Shown here: positions 9,423 to 18,789 of the stretch, one piece after another | Layout of the letters: every line of letters starts with the position of its first letter | Position numbering within the stretch: the first letter of the stretch is position 1 | NCBI GenBank assembly: GCA_022826535.1 | Contig: JAJDUS010000051.1 | Span: 1 to 33,480, forward strand | Direction of reading: 5' to 3' | Length of the DNA stretch: 33,480 nt | Origin: Prochlorococcaceae cyanobacterium jk18x1bzbins.87 | Lineage (GTDB): Bacteria; Cyanobacteriota; Cyanobacteriia; PCC-6307; Cyanobiaceae | The notes under the pieces: model-generated | What the model saw: the letters and a program-made list of their open reading frames with translations, nothing else | Databases searched by the model: none | Told to the model about the DNA's origin: nothing | Translations under genes and position numbers: made by a program

Positions 9423-10379
9423 TTAGGGCTCCAGTGCGGTGGCCAAGAGGTAGAGCAAGGCCATGCGGATGGGGATGCCATGGCTCACTTGCCGGTTCAC
9501 GAGGCAACGCTGTGGGTCAGCCAACAACTGGCTGCTCAGCTCCACATCCCGATTCACCGGACCGGGGTGGAGTACTGGCGCCCCGGGGCGGCAACGTTCC
9601 AGGCGCCCATGGGTGATGCCATAGGCAAGGTGGTAATCCTCCAGATTGGTAATCAGGTGGCGCTGGGCCCGCTCTTTCTGTAGCCGCAGGGTGATGACGG
9701 CATCCACGTCCGTCAAGGCCTCGTCCAGATTACGGAACAGGTGAACCGTTCCCCGCCGGGAGATGGGATCCCTGTCGCAGCCTGGGGGCATGGCCGCTAG
9801 GAAATCGGCAAAACAACTGGGCAAAAGGGCGCTAGGTCCGCAGAGGTGGATGGTGGCGCCCGCTGCGCTCAGTGCCCAAAGATTGGAGCGGGCCACCCGG
9901 GAATGGAGGATGTCGCCCACAATGGCAATGGTGCGGCCAGTCAGGGCCTCCATGGTGGGCTGCTGGGGGGCGAAGTGACGGGCCAGAGTGAACAGGTCCA
10001 GCAAGGCCTGGCTGGGGTGACTGTGGAGGCCGTCCCCTGCGTTCAGGACTGCAACCCTGTGACCCATGGCCTCCAGCTTCTGGGCCACGGCGCCGGGGAC
10101 ACCGCTGCCGCTGTGGCGGATCACCAGCAATTCAGCCCCCATGGCCGCATAGGTGAGGGCCGTATCCAGGAGGGTCTCCCCCTTCGCCACGGCGCTGGAG
10201 GCTGGCGCAAAGCTGGCAACATCAGCCGAGAGCCGTCGGGCGGCCAGTTCAAAGCTATTGCGGGTGCGGGTGCTGGGTTCAAAGAACAATGTGGCCACCA
10301 GCCGCCCTTGCAAAGCTGGCAGCCGCCGTGGTCCCCCGCTGGGGATGGCCCGGAAACGCTCCGCCAGCTCAAGCACCAA
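9423..10379 (-). CDS. pyrB: aspartate carbamoyltransferase catalytic subunit
   Basis: [41 protein letters not shown]; conserved-looking N-terminus ([19 protein letters not shown]) continues upstream of the called start. Confidence 0.92.
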   Translation of the reverse strand: MVLELAERFRAIPSGGPRRLPALQGRLVATLFFEPSTRTRNSFELAARRLSADVASFAPASSAVAKGETLLDTALTYAAMGAELLVIRHSGSGVPGAVAQKLEAMGHRVAVLNAGDGLHSHPSQALLDLFTLARHFAPQQPTMEALTGRTIAIVGDILHSRVARSNLWALSAAGATIHLCGPSALLPSCFADFLAAMPPGCDRDPISRRGTVHLFRNLDEALTDVDAVITLRLQKERAQRHLITNLEDYHLAYGITHGRLERCRPGAPVLHPGPVNRDVELSSQLLADPQRCLVNRQVSHGIPIRMALLYLLATALEP

Positions 10380-10441
10380 CGCAAAATCCTGCTGTCCCAG
10401 ACCGGCAAGATCCAGCAGATGTCGGTGACTCCAGTGGTTGT

Positions 10442-11104
10442 TCAGGGCTTCAAAAGCTGGGCGCTGCTCCAGCAGTGTGCTTGATGGGGGCGTTGATCCC
10501 CTGGAATACGGCGGCTGATGCTGCGGCTGACCCCCAGATACCAGCGCCAGGCCAACCCCTTCCCGCGGGAGATGCCAATCCGCTGACCATGGCGCAGATC
10601 CATGGCACCGCTGGCCAGGGCTGTCGCCAGGGCTGGGGGGCGTTGAGTGAGCCAGAGCCCTGCCGTGGAATCGGTGGCCAGTTGGCCATCAAAGGAGCGG
10701 TCAATGCCGAGGCAACGGCAGAGGAGGCCAGGTCCTGCCGCCCGCCGCTCGTGCTGCACACCCAAGGGAAGATCCAACGCCCGCAGCAAAACGCCACTGG
10801 CCCAATCGGGGCGATCCGTCACCACGTTACAGCAGTGATGTACACCGTAACTGGTGTAGACATAAAAGTGCCCCGGCACGCCAAAAAGGGTTTCATTGCT
10901 GGGGGTGCGGCGGTGGTGCCCATGGCAGGCGGGTTCGCTTTGGCAATAGGCTTCCGTTTCCACAACCACCCCCCAGCGCAACTGCTCCCGGTGGCGGCGC
11001 ACCAATAGGCAGCCCAGTAAGTCAGGGGCCACGGCGGCGGCGGGGCGGTGGAATGTCTCCAACGGCAGAGACGACACACCGCCAGGGGCACTGTCCCCAA
11101 CCAT
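10442..11104 (-). CDS. DNA-3-methyladenine glycosylase (AAG/MPG type)
   Basis: [29 protein letters not shown]...[19 protein letters not shown]. Confidence 0.87.
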   Translation of the reverse strand: MVGDSAPGGVSSLPLETFHRPAAAVAPDLLGCLLVRRHREQLRWGVVVETEAYCQSEPACHGHHRRTPSNETLFGVPGHFYVYTSYGVHHCCNVVTDRPDWASGVLLRALDLPLGVQHERRAAGPGLLCRCLGIDRSFDGQLATDSTAGLWLTQRPPALATALASGAMDLRHGQRIGISRGKGLAWRWYLGVSRSISRRIPGDQRPHQAHCWSSAQLLKP

Positions 11105-11156
11105 GGTTGGCGAAATGGGCAGAGGGGGCCAAACTGGTTCTGCTGCTGTTTGTCCC

Positions 11157-11294
11157 ATGGACGCCTCTGTCCCTGATTTTAGTCGCCTGTTGTTGCTGGC
11201 CTCCATCCTTTTCGTGGCCACGGCCCTCTACTTCGGAACCCAGGGAGGGTTCTATGACAGTGACGACTACCATGGCAACGGCTCGGCCCACTGA
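11157..11294 (+). CDS. small single-TM membrane protein
   Basis: MDASVPDFSRLLLLASILFVATALYFGTQGGFYDSDDYHGNGSAH; TM helix plus compact polar tail, looks conserved. Confidence 0.55.
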   Translation: MDASVPDFSRLLLLASILFVATALYFGTQGGFYDSDDYHGNGSAH

Positions 11295-11324
11295 CCGGCG
11301 CCATGGGGCCAACACGGGCCAACA

Positions 11325-11729
11325 TCATGGGGTGGTGGTCTCACCGGAGCTGTCGTGGCTCCCCTGGCTGATCTGCTCCTCCATGGGGCAATCCTCAGCG
11401 GTGGGGAGATCTTCACTTCCCCCGTTGCGGGGCAGGCTGGAGAGACGACTCATCACCGAGCCCACGGAATTCAGCCGCACCATTTCCTGCCAGGCTTGCA
11501 ACTCGCCGTCCTCGTCGGTTTCATAGCGCAGGGTCACCACCCCGCCACTCACCTCCACCACCTGAGCTTGCTCAATCCAGCGCTGCTGGTCCGAGAGAAA
11601 TACCCAGACGGGGCGACCCTCACACTGGGCCTCATAAAGCTTGCGGTCGAACATGGGACTCCCATTAATCACCCGGTCGCCAACCGCCTGCCGGTGATTG
11701 GAGACAATGTAGGGCCATGACGCTTCCAA
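11325..11729 (-). CDS. hypothetical cyanobacterial protein (possibly DUF6679)
   Basis: MFDRKLYEAQCEGRPVWVFLSDQQRWIEQAQVVEVSGGVVTLRYETDEDGE.QAWQEMVRL; likely initiates at the internal Met of MFDRKLY. Confidence 0.6.
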   Translation of the reverse strand: MEASWPYIVSNHRQAVGDRVINGSPMFDRKLYEAQCEGRPVWVFLSDQQRWIEQAQVVEVSGGVVTLRYETDEDGELQAWQEMVRLNSVGSVMSRLSSLPRNGGSEDLPTAEDCPMEEQISQGSHDSSGETTTP

Positions 11730-11745
11730 TGAGGCTGTATCCGCA

Positions 11746-12519
11746 ATGAGAATTCCCTCTGAATCCCCAAGCTGGCAACTCCAGCTTTGGACATGGCCTG
11801 AGGTGGAACACTATCTGGAGCATAACAAAGGCGTGATCCTGCCCCTGGGCTCTACCGAGCAGCATGGCCCTACAGGAGCTATTGGTACGGATGCCCTCAC
11901 AGCGGATGCCGTGGCCCAGGCGGTGGCGGAGCGAAGCCATGTGGTGGTGGCTCCTCCCCAGGCGTTTGGCATGGCTGAACATCACTTGGGATTTCCGGGC
12001 ACCATCAGCCTTCAGCCCAGCACCCTTCTGGCCCTGTTGCGGGATGTGGTGGTTTCCCTGGCCCGCCATGGCTTTGAGCGGATTTATGTGGTCAATGGTC
12101 ATGGGGGGAACATGGCCACCGCCCGGGCCGCATTTAGCGAGGCCTACGACCGGGCGGCCAGTTTGGGCCTGGCCAGTGCGCCACGGCTGCGCTGCAAGCT
12201 GGCCAACTGGTTTTTGGCCCCGGCGGTGATGGCCCATGCCCGTCAACTCTATGGGGCGCGGGAAGGCCAGCACGCCACCCCCAGCGAGATCGCTGTGACA
12301 CTCCATCTCCATCCCCACCTGGCCCGGAAACTCAGGCCCCTACCTGAACCTGCCCCCGCGGGTCCCATCCATGGGTGGGAGGATTTTCGTCGCCGCTACC
12401 CCGATGGCCGCATGGGCTCCGACCCCTCCCTGGCCACGGCGGCAGCGGGGCAGGACTTTTTGGAACGGGCGGCCACAGCCCTGAGTGAGGATCTGCAGCG
12501 TTTCTTGCAGACTCCTTGA
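11746..12519 (+). CDS. creatininase family protein
   Basis: VILPLGSTEQHGPTGAIGTDALTA, VNGHGGN, YGAREGQHATPSEIAVT. Confidence 0.88.
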   Translation: MRIPSESPSWQLQLWTWPEVEHYLEHNKGVILPLGSTEQHGPTGAIGTDALTADAVAQAVAERSHVVVAPPQAFGMAEHHLGFPGTISLQPSTLLALLRDVVVSLARHGFERIYVVNGHGGNMATARAAFSEAYDRAASLGLASAPRLRCKLANWFLAPAVMAHARQLYGAREGQHATPSEIAVTLHLHPHLARKLRPLPEPAPAGPIHGWEDFRRRYPDGRMGSDPSLATAAAGQDFLERAATALSEDLQRFLQTP

Positions 12520-12635
12520 GGTATCGGGGGGCTAGCGTTGGCTTTGGAACTCGGTTTTGGGCTTGGCAGCCATGACAAGGTAGGGCACATTGCTCTTCAA
12601 GCCAAGCAACGCACCAATTCCCTACAAACACAGTA

Positions 12636-13019
12636 ATGACTCTTTCTAAAGCCAAGAGGCGCGCCTACGAGCTTCGGCAGAAAGACACCGGATGGGGGCG
12701 GGTCATCGCCCATTTCATCCCCTATTATGGGCTCTACTACGCCATTAGCCGACGCACCATCACGCCGCTTTTCTACGCCCTCATCGCCTTCGGCATCATC
12801 ATCCTCATCCTCATCATCATCGAGTCGTTGAACTTGTTATCTCTGGAGCCAACCACTGAGTGGGCAGAGGGGGTAGCAGGTTTCATGGTGCTCGCCGCAA
12901 ACACCGCACAGACCATCGGAGTGAAGCTTGGGATCAATAAGGCCCGCAAGTACGCTCGTATTATTCTGGAGACGGAAGGCTGGAACCAAAGAACCACACC
13001 AACTTCTATACTCGTATGA
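12636..13019 (+). CDS. hypothetical membrane protein
   Basis: Intact ORF with central TM segments ([20 protein letters not shown]). Confidence 0.55.
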   Translation: MTLSKAKRRAYELRQKDTGWGRVIAHFIPYYGLYYAISRRTITPLFYALIAFGIIILILIIIESLNLLSLEPTTEWAEGVAGFMVLAANTAQTIGVKLGINKARKYARIILETEGWNQRTTPTSILV

Positions 13020-13078
13020 TTCTTGACGGTCTGCCACCCTTGAAGCCAGGCTATGGTGCAGGCCATTGTGAGGACACC

Positions 13079-13372
13079 ATGGGCTCAATCAGCAGGGATG
13101 ATGTGCGCCATGTGGCCCGGCTGGCCCGGCTGGCCTTGCCGGAGGAGCGTATCGCCACCATCACCAGCCAGTTGGAACCCATCCTGGACTATGTGTCCCA
13201 TTTACAGTCCATTGACACCAACGGGGTTCCACCCACTACCCGGGCGGTGGAGGTGGTGAATGTGACGCGAGGGGACCAGGTGCAACCCGGCACTGTGCGG
13301 GATGAACTGCTCGATCAAGCCCCCCAGCGGGAGGGTGACCTGCTGGTGGTGCCCCGCATTCTGGCGGAGTAG
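13079..13372 (+). CDS. gatC: Asp-tRNA(Asn)/Glu-tRNA(Gln) amidotransferase subunit C
   Basis: [56 protein letters not shown]. Confidence 0.93.
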   Translation: MGSISRDDVRHVARLARLALPEERIATITSQLEPILDYVSHLQSIDTNGVPPTTRAVEVVNVTRGDQVQPGTVRDELLDQAPQREGDLLVVPRILAE

Positions 13373-13389
13373 GGGAACCTTCCCCTGGG

Positions 13390-14436
13390 TTAGGACCGGC
13401 GTGGCAAGGGGGTCACAGCCGTGCGATGGAGGATGTGCAACAACTGGCGACAGGCCCAACGGCTGGGCACAATGCGCGCCAAGTTGCGTAGACGGCTGCG
13501 ACTGCGCTTGTGGCTACGGATACCCAGAAAGACATCATAGAGAAAATTCAGCAGATCCCCGCGGGACTCGTAAATCCCCAGCCGCTGGGGTGAACCCTTG
13601 GCATCCAGAAGCGGCTTCACAGCCTCATAGGCGGGCTTGTAGTCAAACCAGGGGATGGAGGGCCAGAGGTGGTGGACCAGGTGATAGTTCTGCCCCATGA
13701 TCAGCCAGTTCATGGTCTTGCCGGGGTAGATCCGGGCATTGTGCCAACGGTTCCGTTCCGTGAAGGGGCGATGGGGAAGGTAGTCGAAAAACAACCCCAA
13801 GGTGACCCCCACCAGCAGTGCCGGGGCGAACCAGCAGTTGAATAGAAACGTTAAGAACCCCTGGTGGGCTGCGACCGCCACAATGGCCAGGAAGAGGCCA
13901 CGGGCAATGCCCCATTCCAATAACTCATGGCGGCGCCAGAGCCGACGACGGAAGAAGAAATACTCGTGGTAGAAGAAGCGTGGCGCAATGAGCCACAGGG
14001 GACCAAAGGTGGACACCGTGTGGTCCGGATCCTTCTCCGGATCGTTGACATGGGCGTGGTGTTCCAGGTGAACCCTCGTAAACACCGGATAGCTGAACCC
14101 CAGCAGCATGGCGGCCCCATGGCCCATGAAGGCGTTCCAGAAACGGTGGGGATGGGCAGCGCGGTGACAGGCGTCATGGATGACAGTACCCTGCAGATGG
14201 AGGGCCAGAAATCCTGTGGCCACCAGCAGGGGCAGGGGCCAGTGGCCCACAAACCATCCCCAGATGGTCAATCCTGCCAACAGGTAACCGCCCAAAAACA
14301 GGCCCACCGTCGGGTTCCATGGTTTTGGCGGCCTGAGGAAGCGCCGTGGCACGGAGCGACAGCGGTCTGTTGCCGTGGCCACGGCAACAGGGGAAGGCGC
14401 TTCTATCGAGGCAGGAATCACTGAGCGGGTCATCAC
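13390..14436 (-). CDS. crtR: beta-carotene hydroxylase (fatty acid desaturase superfamily)
   Basis: HDACHRAAH, HLEHHAHVN, QNYHLVHHLWPSIPW histidine boxes; overall pattern of cyanobacterial CrtR. Confidence 0.85.
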   Translation of the reverse strand: MMTRSVIPASIEAPSPVAVATATDRCRSVPRRFLRPPKPWNPTVGLFLGGYLLAGLTIWGWFVGHWPLPLLVATGFLALHLQGTVIHDACHRAAHPHRFWNAFMGHGAAMLLGFSYPVFTRVHLEHHAHVNDPEKDPDHTVSTFGPLWLIAPRFFYHEYFFFRRRLWRRHELLEWGIARGLFLAIVAVAAHQGFLTFLFNCWFAPALLVGVTLGLFFDYLPHRPFTERNRWHNARIYPGKTMNWLIMGQNYHLVHHLWPSIPWFDYKPAYEAVKPLLDAKGSPQRLGIYESRGDLLNFLYDVFLGIRSHKRSRSRLRNLARIVPSRWACRQLLHILHRTAVTPLPRRS

Positions 14437-14621
14437 CGGGGCTGCTTACCCGTCGGGCCCATGGTCCTTGGGCAGGTCCCTGGGTAATGGATGGGAGCCA
14501 CTTTAGGGAAGGATCGAACAAGCTGCTGAATGACCCGTCACCCGATCCTGCAGGTATGGCATGACACCTTGACCCAGTGGGTTGCGCCTACAGTTCGCCT
14601 GGCTCTTCGCCAGCGCGGCCC

Positions 14622-16304
14622 ATGGCCAACTTGAAACTCTTGGCACCCCATGGCTTTCATGGGCAAAATCTCCGCGGAGACCTGTTGGGGGGAATCACCG
14701 CTGCTGTGGTGGCCCTGCCCCTGGCTCTGGCCTTCGGCAATGCTGCCCTGGGGGAGGGTGGCGCTGTCTATGGCCTCTATGGAGCCGTGGTGGTGGGGTT
14801 CTTTGCAGCCCTGTTTGGCGGCACGCCATCCCAGGTGTCCGGCCCCACAGGACCCATGAGTGTTGCGGTGGCCGGTGTGGTGGCCACACTGGCGGAGCTG
14901 GGGGTCAACCAGGATGTGGCAGCCGGTGAGCTGCTGCCCCTGGTGATGGGGGCTGTGGTGCTGGGGGGACTCTTCCAGATCCTTTTTGGCCTCTTGCGGC
15001 TGGGACGCTACGTGACCCTGGTGCCCTATTCCGTGGTCTCGGGCTTCATGTCCGGGGTGGGGGTGATCATCCTGCTGCTGCAAATGGGACCTTTCATGGG
15101 CATCAGCACCAGGGGGGGGGTTGTGACCTCGCTCACCCAACTGCACCAGCACTTCACCACAGGCGGCGGCCCCAACCTGGCGGCAACCGGCATTGGGGTG
15201 ATGACTGTGGCCGTGGTCTTTCTGACGCCCAAACGCATTGCCCAACTCCTCCCCTCGCCCCTGTTGGCCCTGCTGACCATCACGCCCATCTCCTTGATTT
15301 GGGGGGAGCAGGTTCCCCGAATCGGTGCCATTCCCGAGGGGGGTCTGAGTCTGAGCCTGCCCGCCATGGGAGACCACTGGATTGCGTTGGTGCAGGCGGG
15401 GTTGATTCTCGCAGTTCTTGGCTCGATTGATTCCCTACTCACCTCGCTGGTGGCGGACAGTCTCACCCAAACCCAGCATTGGTCCGACCGTGAACTCATC
15501 GGCCAGGGCATTGGCAACAGCCTGGCGGGCCTGTTCTCCGGCTTGCCGGGCGCTGGCGCCACCATGCGCACGGTCATCAATGTGAAGTCCGGCGGCAAAA
15601 CGCCCCTGTCCGGGATGGTTCATTCCCTTGTCCTGCTCCTGGTTCTCATGGGCGCCGGTCCCATGGCTGCCCAGATTCCCAATGCCCTGCTGGCGGGCAT
15701 CCTGACCAAGGTGGGCATTGACATCATTGACTGGAACTTCCTGTTACGGGCACACCGCATCTCCACCAAAACCGCAGGGGTCATGTATGGAGTGTTGCTG
15801 ATTACGGTGTTCTGGGATCTGATCTGGGCTGTGCTGATCGGGGTCTTCGTGGCCAATCTCATGACCATTGAGAGCATCACGGCCTACCAGTTGGAGGGGA
15901 TGGAGACGCAGGACAACATGATGGCCAGCCCCGACTTGCCTGAAGATGAAAAGGCACTGGTGGATTCCTGTGGCGGTCATGTCATGGTGTTCCGTCTCAG
16001 TGGCCCCCTCAGCTTTGGGGCTGCCAAAGGGATCAGCGACCGCATGTCCCTGGTGCGCAATTACAAGGTCCTGATCCTGGATCTCTCCGCTGTGGCGCGC
16101 CTCGGAGTGACGGCTGCGCTGGCCATTGAATCCATGCTCAACGCAGCGGTGGGCCATGAACGTCATGTGTTTCTGATTGCGCCGGAGGGGCGGGTGCGGG
16201 AAAGGCTTGAGCGGCTCAGCCTCCAGGATCGGATCACCGGAGACCTGAGCATCAGCCGTAAGGCGGCCTTGCAGCGGGCGGTGGAGCTTTGCCGTTCCTC
16301 CTGA
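14622..16304 (+). CDS. SulP family anion transporter (BicA-like) with STAS domain
   Basis: LRGDLLGGITAAVVALPLALAFGNAAL..., FFAALFGGTPSQVSGPTGPMSV; C-terminal STAS-like region (VMVFRLSGPLSFGAAKG...VLILDLSAVARLGVTAALAI). Confidence 0.9.
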   Translation: MANLKLLAPHGFHGQNLRGDLLGGITAAVVALPLALAFGNAALGEGGAVYGLYGAVVVGFFAALFGGTPSQVSGPTGPMSVAVAGVVATLAELGVNQDVAAGELLPLVMGAVVLGGLFQILFGLLRLGRYVTLVPYSVVSGFMSGVGVIILLLQMGPFMGISTRGGVVTSLTQLHQHFTTGGGPNLAATGIGVMTVAVVFLTPKRIAQLLPSPLLALLTITPISLIWGEQVPRIGAIPEGGLSLSLPAMGDHWIALVQAGLILAVLGSIDSLLTSLVADSLTQTQHWSDRELIGQGIGNSLAGLFSGLPGAGATMRTVINVKSGGKTPLSGMVHSLVLLLVLMGAGPMAAQIPNALLAGILTKVGIDIIDWNFLLRAHRISTKTAGVMYGVLLITVFWDLIWAVLIGVFVANLMTIESITAYQLEGMETQDNMMASPDLPEDEKALVDSCGGHVMVFRLSGPLSFGAAKGISDRMSLVRNYKVLILDLSAVARLGVTAALAIESMLNAAVGHERHVFLIAPEGRVRERLERLSLQDRITGDLSISRKAALQRAVELCRSS

Positions 16305-16341
16305 GTGGGGCAGCAGGTGTGTGGAGAGAACAGTGGTGGTG

Positions 16342-16367
16342 AAAAAAAGGCAGCCCCCCCGGCTGCC
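16342..16367 (-). terminator. rho-independent terminator for the GIY-YIG-like gene
   Basis: Minus strand GGCAGCC-loop-GGCTGCC followed by TTTTTTT; about 50 bp past the stop at 16419. Confidence 0.8.
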
Positions 16368-16418
16368 TCGACGCACTTTCCACAACCCAATCCAACTCCT
16401 TCCTCCAGCGGGCTGTGG

Positions 16419-16865
16419 TTACCGTTCATACGGAAACAAAACTTTTTGTGGGGCTGTGGGGGGCACGGGCGCTTCTCCTGGTTGCCGGTTCGGTCGGGGC
16501 TGGGTGATCAAAACAGCGGCCACACCAACAGCCAGGCCAAGACCACAGATCCCCAGGACCACACCGGGGCTCACCCAATGGGCGTTGGCAGGGGCCTGAT
16601 CGGGGAACCAAGCCGTCTCCCCAGCCCGCCTGGCCAGGCTGCAAGCCCTTCTGCGCTCAGCCCAGCTCAGGGAAAAGTACTCCGATCCGTGCAGGCGCTT
16701 GTCCGCAAACAGTCGGTGCAACTGTTTTTCCAGATCCCTCTCCCTGGGTAGCTTCACAACCTGGCAGACCCTATCCGGCTTGAGTTCTTTCATGCGCCGC
16801 CGAATGTCAACGGTGATGCCGATCTTGGTTAGTCCCCTGTTTTTGATGATGTAAAGAAATCCCAT
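16419..16865 (-). CDS. GIY-YIG / T5orf172-like domain protein with C-terminal TM segment
   Basis: MGFLYIIKNRGLTKIGITVDIRRRMKELKP...LEKQLHRLFADKRLHGSEYFSLSW, then hydrophobic GVVLGICGLGLAVGVAAVLI. Confidence 0.7.
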   Translation of the reverse strand: MGFLYIIKNRGLTKIGITVDIRRRMKELKPDRVCQVVKLPRERDLEKQLHRLFADKRLHGSEYFSLSWAERRRACSLARRAGETAWFPDQAPANAHWVSPGVVLGICGLGLAVGVAAVLITQPRPNRQPGEAPVPPTAPQKVLFPYER

Positions 16866-16896
16866 GGGCGCTGGTGGGCATAGGCATGAAGAGAAG

Positions 16897-16978
16897 TGCC
16901 CACCGCGGGACTTGAACCCGCACAACCGAAGTCACTGGTACCTAAAACCAGCGCGTCTACCAATTCCGCCAGGTGGGC
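16897..16978 (-). tRNA. tRNA-Leu (anticodon UAG)
   Basis: GCCCACCTGGCGGAATTGGTAGACGCGCTGGTTTTAGGTACCAGTGACTTCGGTTGTGCGGGTTCAAGTCCCGCGGTGGGCA; acceptor, D, anticodon (CTGGT-TTTAGGT-ACCAG), variable and T arms fold. Confidence 0.95.
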
Positions 16979-17077
16979 TGTTTGCTGACACCCACACAAC
17001 TTAAATCAAGAAGCAGGGAGCTTGGCCAGTGCCCCTGGGCAGATCTGTCAGAATCCATGGCGCAGCAGTCATTGTGA

Positions 17078-18640
17078 ATGATGGATCCTGGGCATCCTGA
17101 ATATGGCCTTCTGGGGATTGTCTCCCTTGTCATCCTGGAAGGATGGCAACATACGGTGAATCCTGTGCTGAATACGCTCTTGGCCTTCTCCGGGCTGTCC
17201 CTTGTCCTGGGGTATGGAGTTCTGGCTCTGTCCCTGCCCTTGTTGCTGCTGCCCATTGCCTTCCCGGAACTCTCCCGTCCTCGCGATGCGGTCTGGTCCC
17301 TGGTGCTGGCGATCCTGGCGCCTTTGCTGCTGCTGAACCCCTTACCTGTCTTCAGCAGCGCTGGCTTCGGCGAGTTGATTGCCACGGTGCTGATAGGGCG
17401 TCTTGCTGCCGAGGTGGGACAAGGACGCTGGGAGTCTCTCACCCCGGACCAGAGAACCGCCCTGGGCCACCTGCCCCGGTGGCGTCGCGCTGGCGCTGAT
17501 TTGGTCACTGCTGTTGTGCAGGCAGCGAAGGCCGCCTGGAATGCCACTGCCCAGGCGACAAAGGCCACCTGGGCTGCAGTGTTGGACATCAAAAGCCCTG
17601 TTGAGCAACCCCAGGCTGAAAAATCTGCCCAAGAATCTCGCCAGAAGCCTGCCCGCAAACAGTGGATCCGTCCTGAATCGTCGGATGGGGGCCAGGTTGA
17701 CCAGGATGGTGGAACCAGTTCCGAAGTCCCGGACGTGGCTCCTGAAGTGGTGACCAGCGTGGTTGCAGCTAACACTGCCCTCGATGCTGAATCCGCTCAA
17801 CCGGTTGATGGTGAGGACGGTGATCCCGATGGAGCGCCAGCAGATGGGGCAGCAGCAGTTGTTGAGGGCCATGCCCAGACCCCAGAGCCCGCAGCGCAAC
17901 CATCTGAAGGGATTATAGCCGCTGCTGTTGGCCATGGGCCAGAGGCTGGGGAGGGTGGACCTGAAGAGCCAAGCTCTCCTGAGCCTGTTGTGCTTACCGA
18001 AGGCGCCCAACCCGCTCAATCGGTTGATGGTGGAGATGGTGATGCCATAGGCGCCCATGGCGGGTCAGGAGATGGAGCGCCAGCAGTTGTTGATCCCCCG
18101 GAGCCAGCAGCCCAATCTTCTGAAGGGAGTGTAACCGCTGCTGCTGGCCGTGGGCCAGAGCCTGGGGAGGGTGGACCTGAAGAGCCCAGCCCCCCTGAGC
18201 CTGTTGTGCTTGCCGAAGGCACCCAGCCCCCCCAGTCGGTTGGTGGTGGTGGAGATGGTGATGCCATAGGCGCCCATGGCGGGTCAGGAGATGGAGCGCC
18301 AGCAGTTGTTGAGGGCCATGCCCAGACCCCGGAGCAGCCCGCGACGCAACCATCTGAGGGGGGGGGTGTAACCACTGCTGCTGGCCGTGGGCCAGAGCCT
18401 GGGGAGAGTGGGCCTGAAGCGCCACCCCCCCCCGAGCCTATTCAGCTTGCGGAAGATGCCCAGCCCCCTGAACCCCTTGATGATGGTGGGGATAACCCTG
18501 GGGCCAGAGAAGCCCATGGGTCACTCCAGGATGCGGTCAACAGTCCATCCGTGGGCGTGGTGGCGCTGGAAAGCAGTCCGGGGGATAAGGGATGGTGGGG
18601 GGTGGTCGACAGTCTTGATGGAGTGGATCGGCAACTGTGA
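17078..18640 (+). CDS. hypothetical membrane protein with long Pro/Glu/Gly/Ala-rich tandem-repeat C-terminal region
   Basis: N-terminal hydrophobic segments followed by three degenerate repeats of about 73-76 aa (SEG..TAAAGRGPEPGEGGPEEPSPPEPVVLAEG..QSV.GGDGDAIGAHGGSGDGAPAVV). Confidence 0.75.
   Translation: MMDPGHPEYGLLGIVSLVILEGWQHTVNPVLNTLLAFSGLSLVLGYGVLALSLPLLLLPIAFPELSRPRDAVWSLVLAILAPLLLLNPLPVFSSAGFGELIATVLIGRLAAEVGQGRWESLTPDQRTALGHLPRWRRAGADLVTAVVQAAKAAWNATAQATKATWAAVLDIKSPVEQPQAEKSAQESRQKPARKQWIRPESSDGGQVDQDGGTSSEVPDVAPEVVTSVVAANTALDAESAQPVDGEDGDPDGAPADGAAAVVEGHAQTPEPAAQPSEGIIAAAVGHGPEAGEGGPEEPSSPEPVVLTEGAQPAQSVDGGDGDAIGAHGGSGDGAPAVVDPPEPAAQSSEGSVTAAAGRGPEPGEGGPEEPSPPEPVVLAEGTQPPQSVGGGGDGDAIGAHGGSGDGAPAVVEGHAQTPEQPATQPSEGGGVTTAAGRGPEPGESGPEAPPPPEPIQLAEDAQPPEPLDDGGDNPGAREAHGSLQDAVNSPSVGVVALESSPGDKGWWGVVDSLDGVDRQL
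17864..18510 (+). repeat. in-frame tandem repeat, units about 228, 219 and ~210 bp
   Basis: gcgcccatggcgggtcaggagatggagcgccagcagttgttg occurs at 18051 and 18270 (219 bp apart); gagggccatgcccagacccc occurs at 17864 and 18311. Confidence 0.85.
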
Positions 18641-18789
18641 AGCTCCAGTTAAGTGACCATCTGATCCGGGGGACAACACAGGCCTTGGGGTGGTGGTCAT
18701 CGCACCGGTTGTTGTTCCCCGATTCCTACAGCTTGGATGTGGTGGCTCTGATTTGATGGATACCCACGGGACCTACAGTAACCCCAGTT

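Noticed and set aside
12787-12825. CATCATCATCCTCATCC microsatellite-like tract
   Set aside because: Encodes a run of Ile/Leu in a TM helix ([13 protein letters not shown]); explained by coding for hydrophobic residues.
14538-15377. 279-aa minus-strand ORF opposite the SulP gene
   Set aside because: Antisense shadow with His/Gln/Gly bias and no recognisable domain.
17342-18517. Several long minus-strand ORFs across the repeat region
   Set aside because: They mirror the repeat composition of the plus-strand ORF; low-complexity GC-rich sequence keeps all frames open, and the plus frame has the plausible N-terminal membrane segment.
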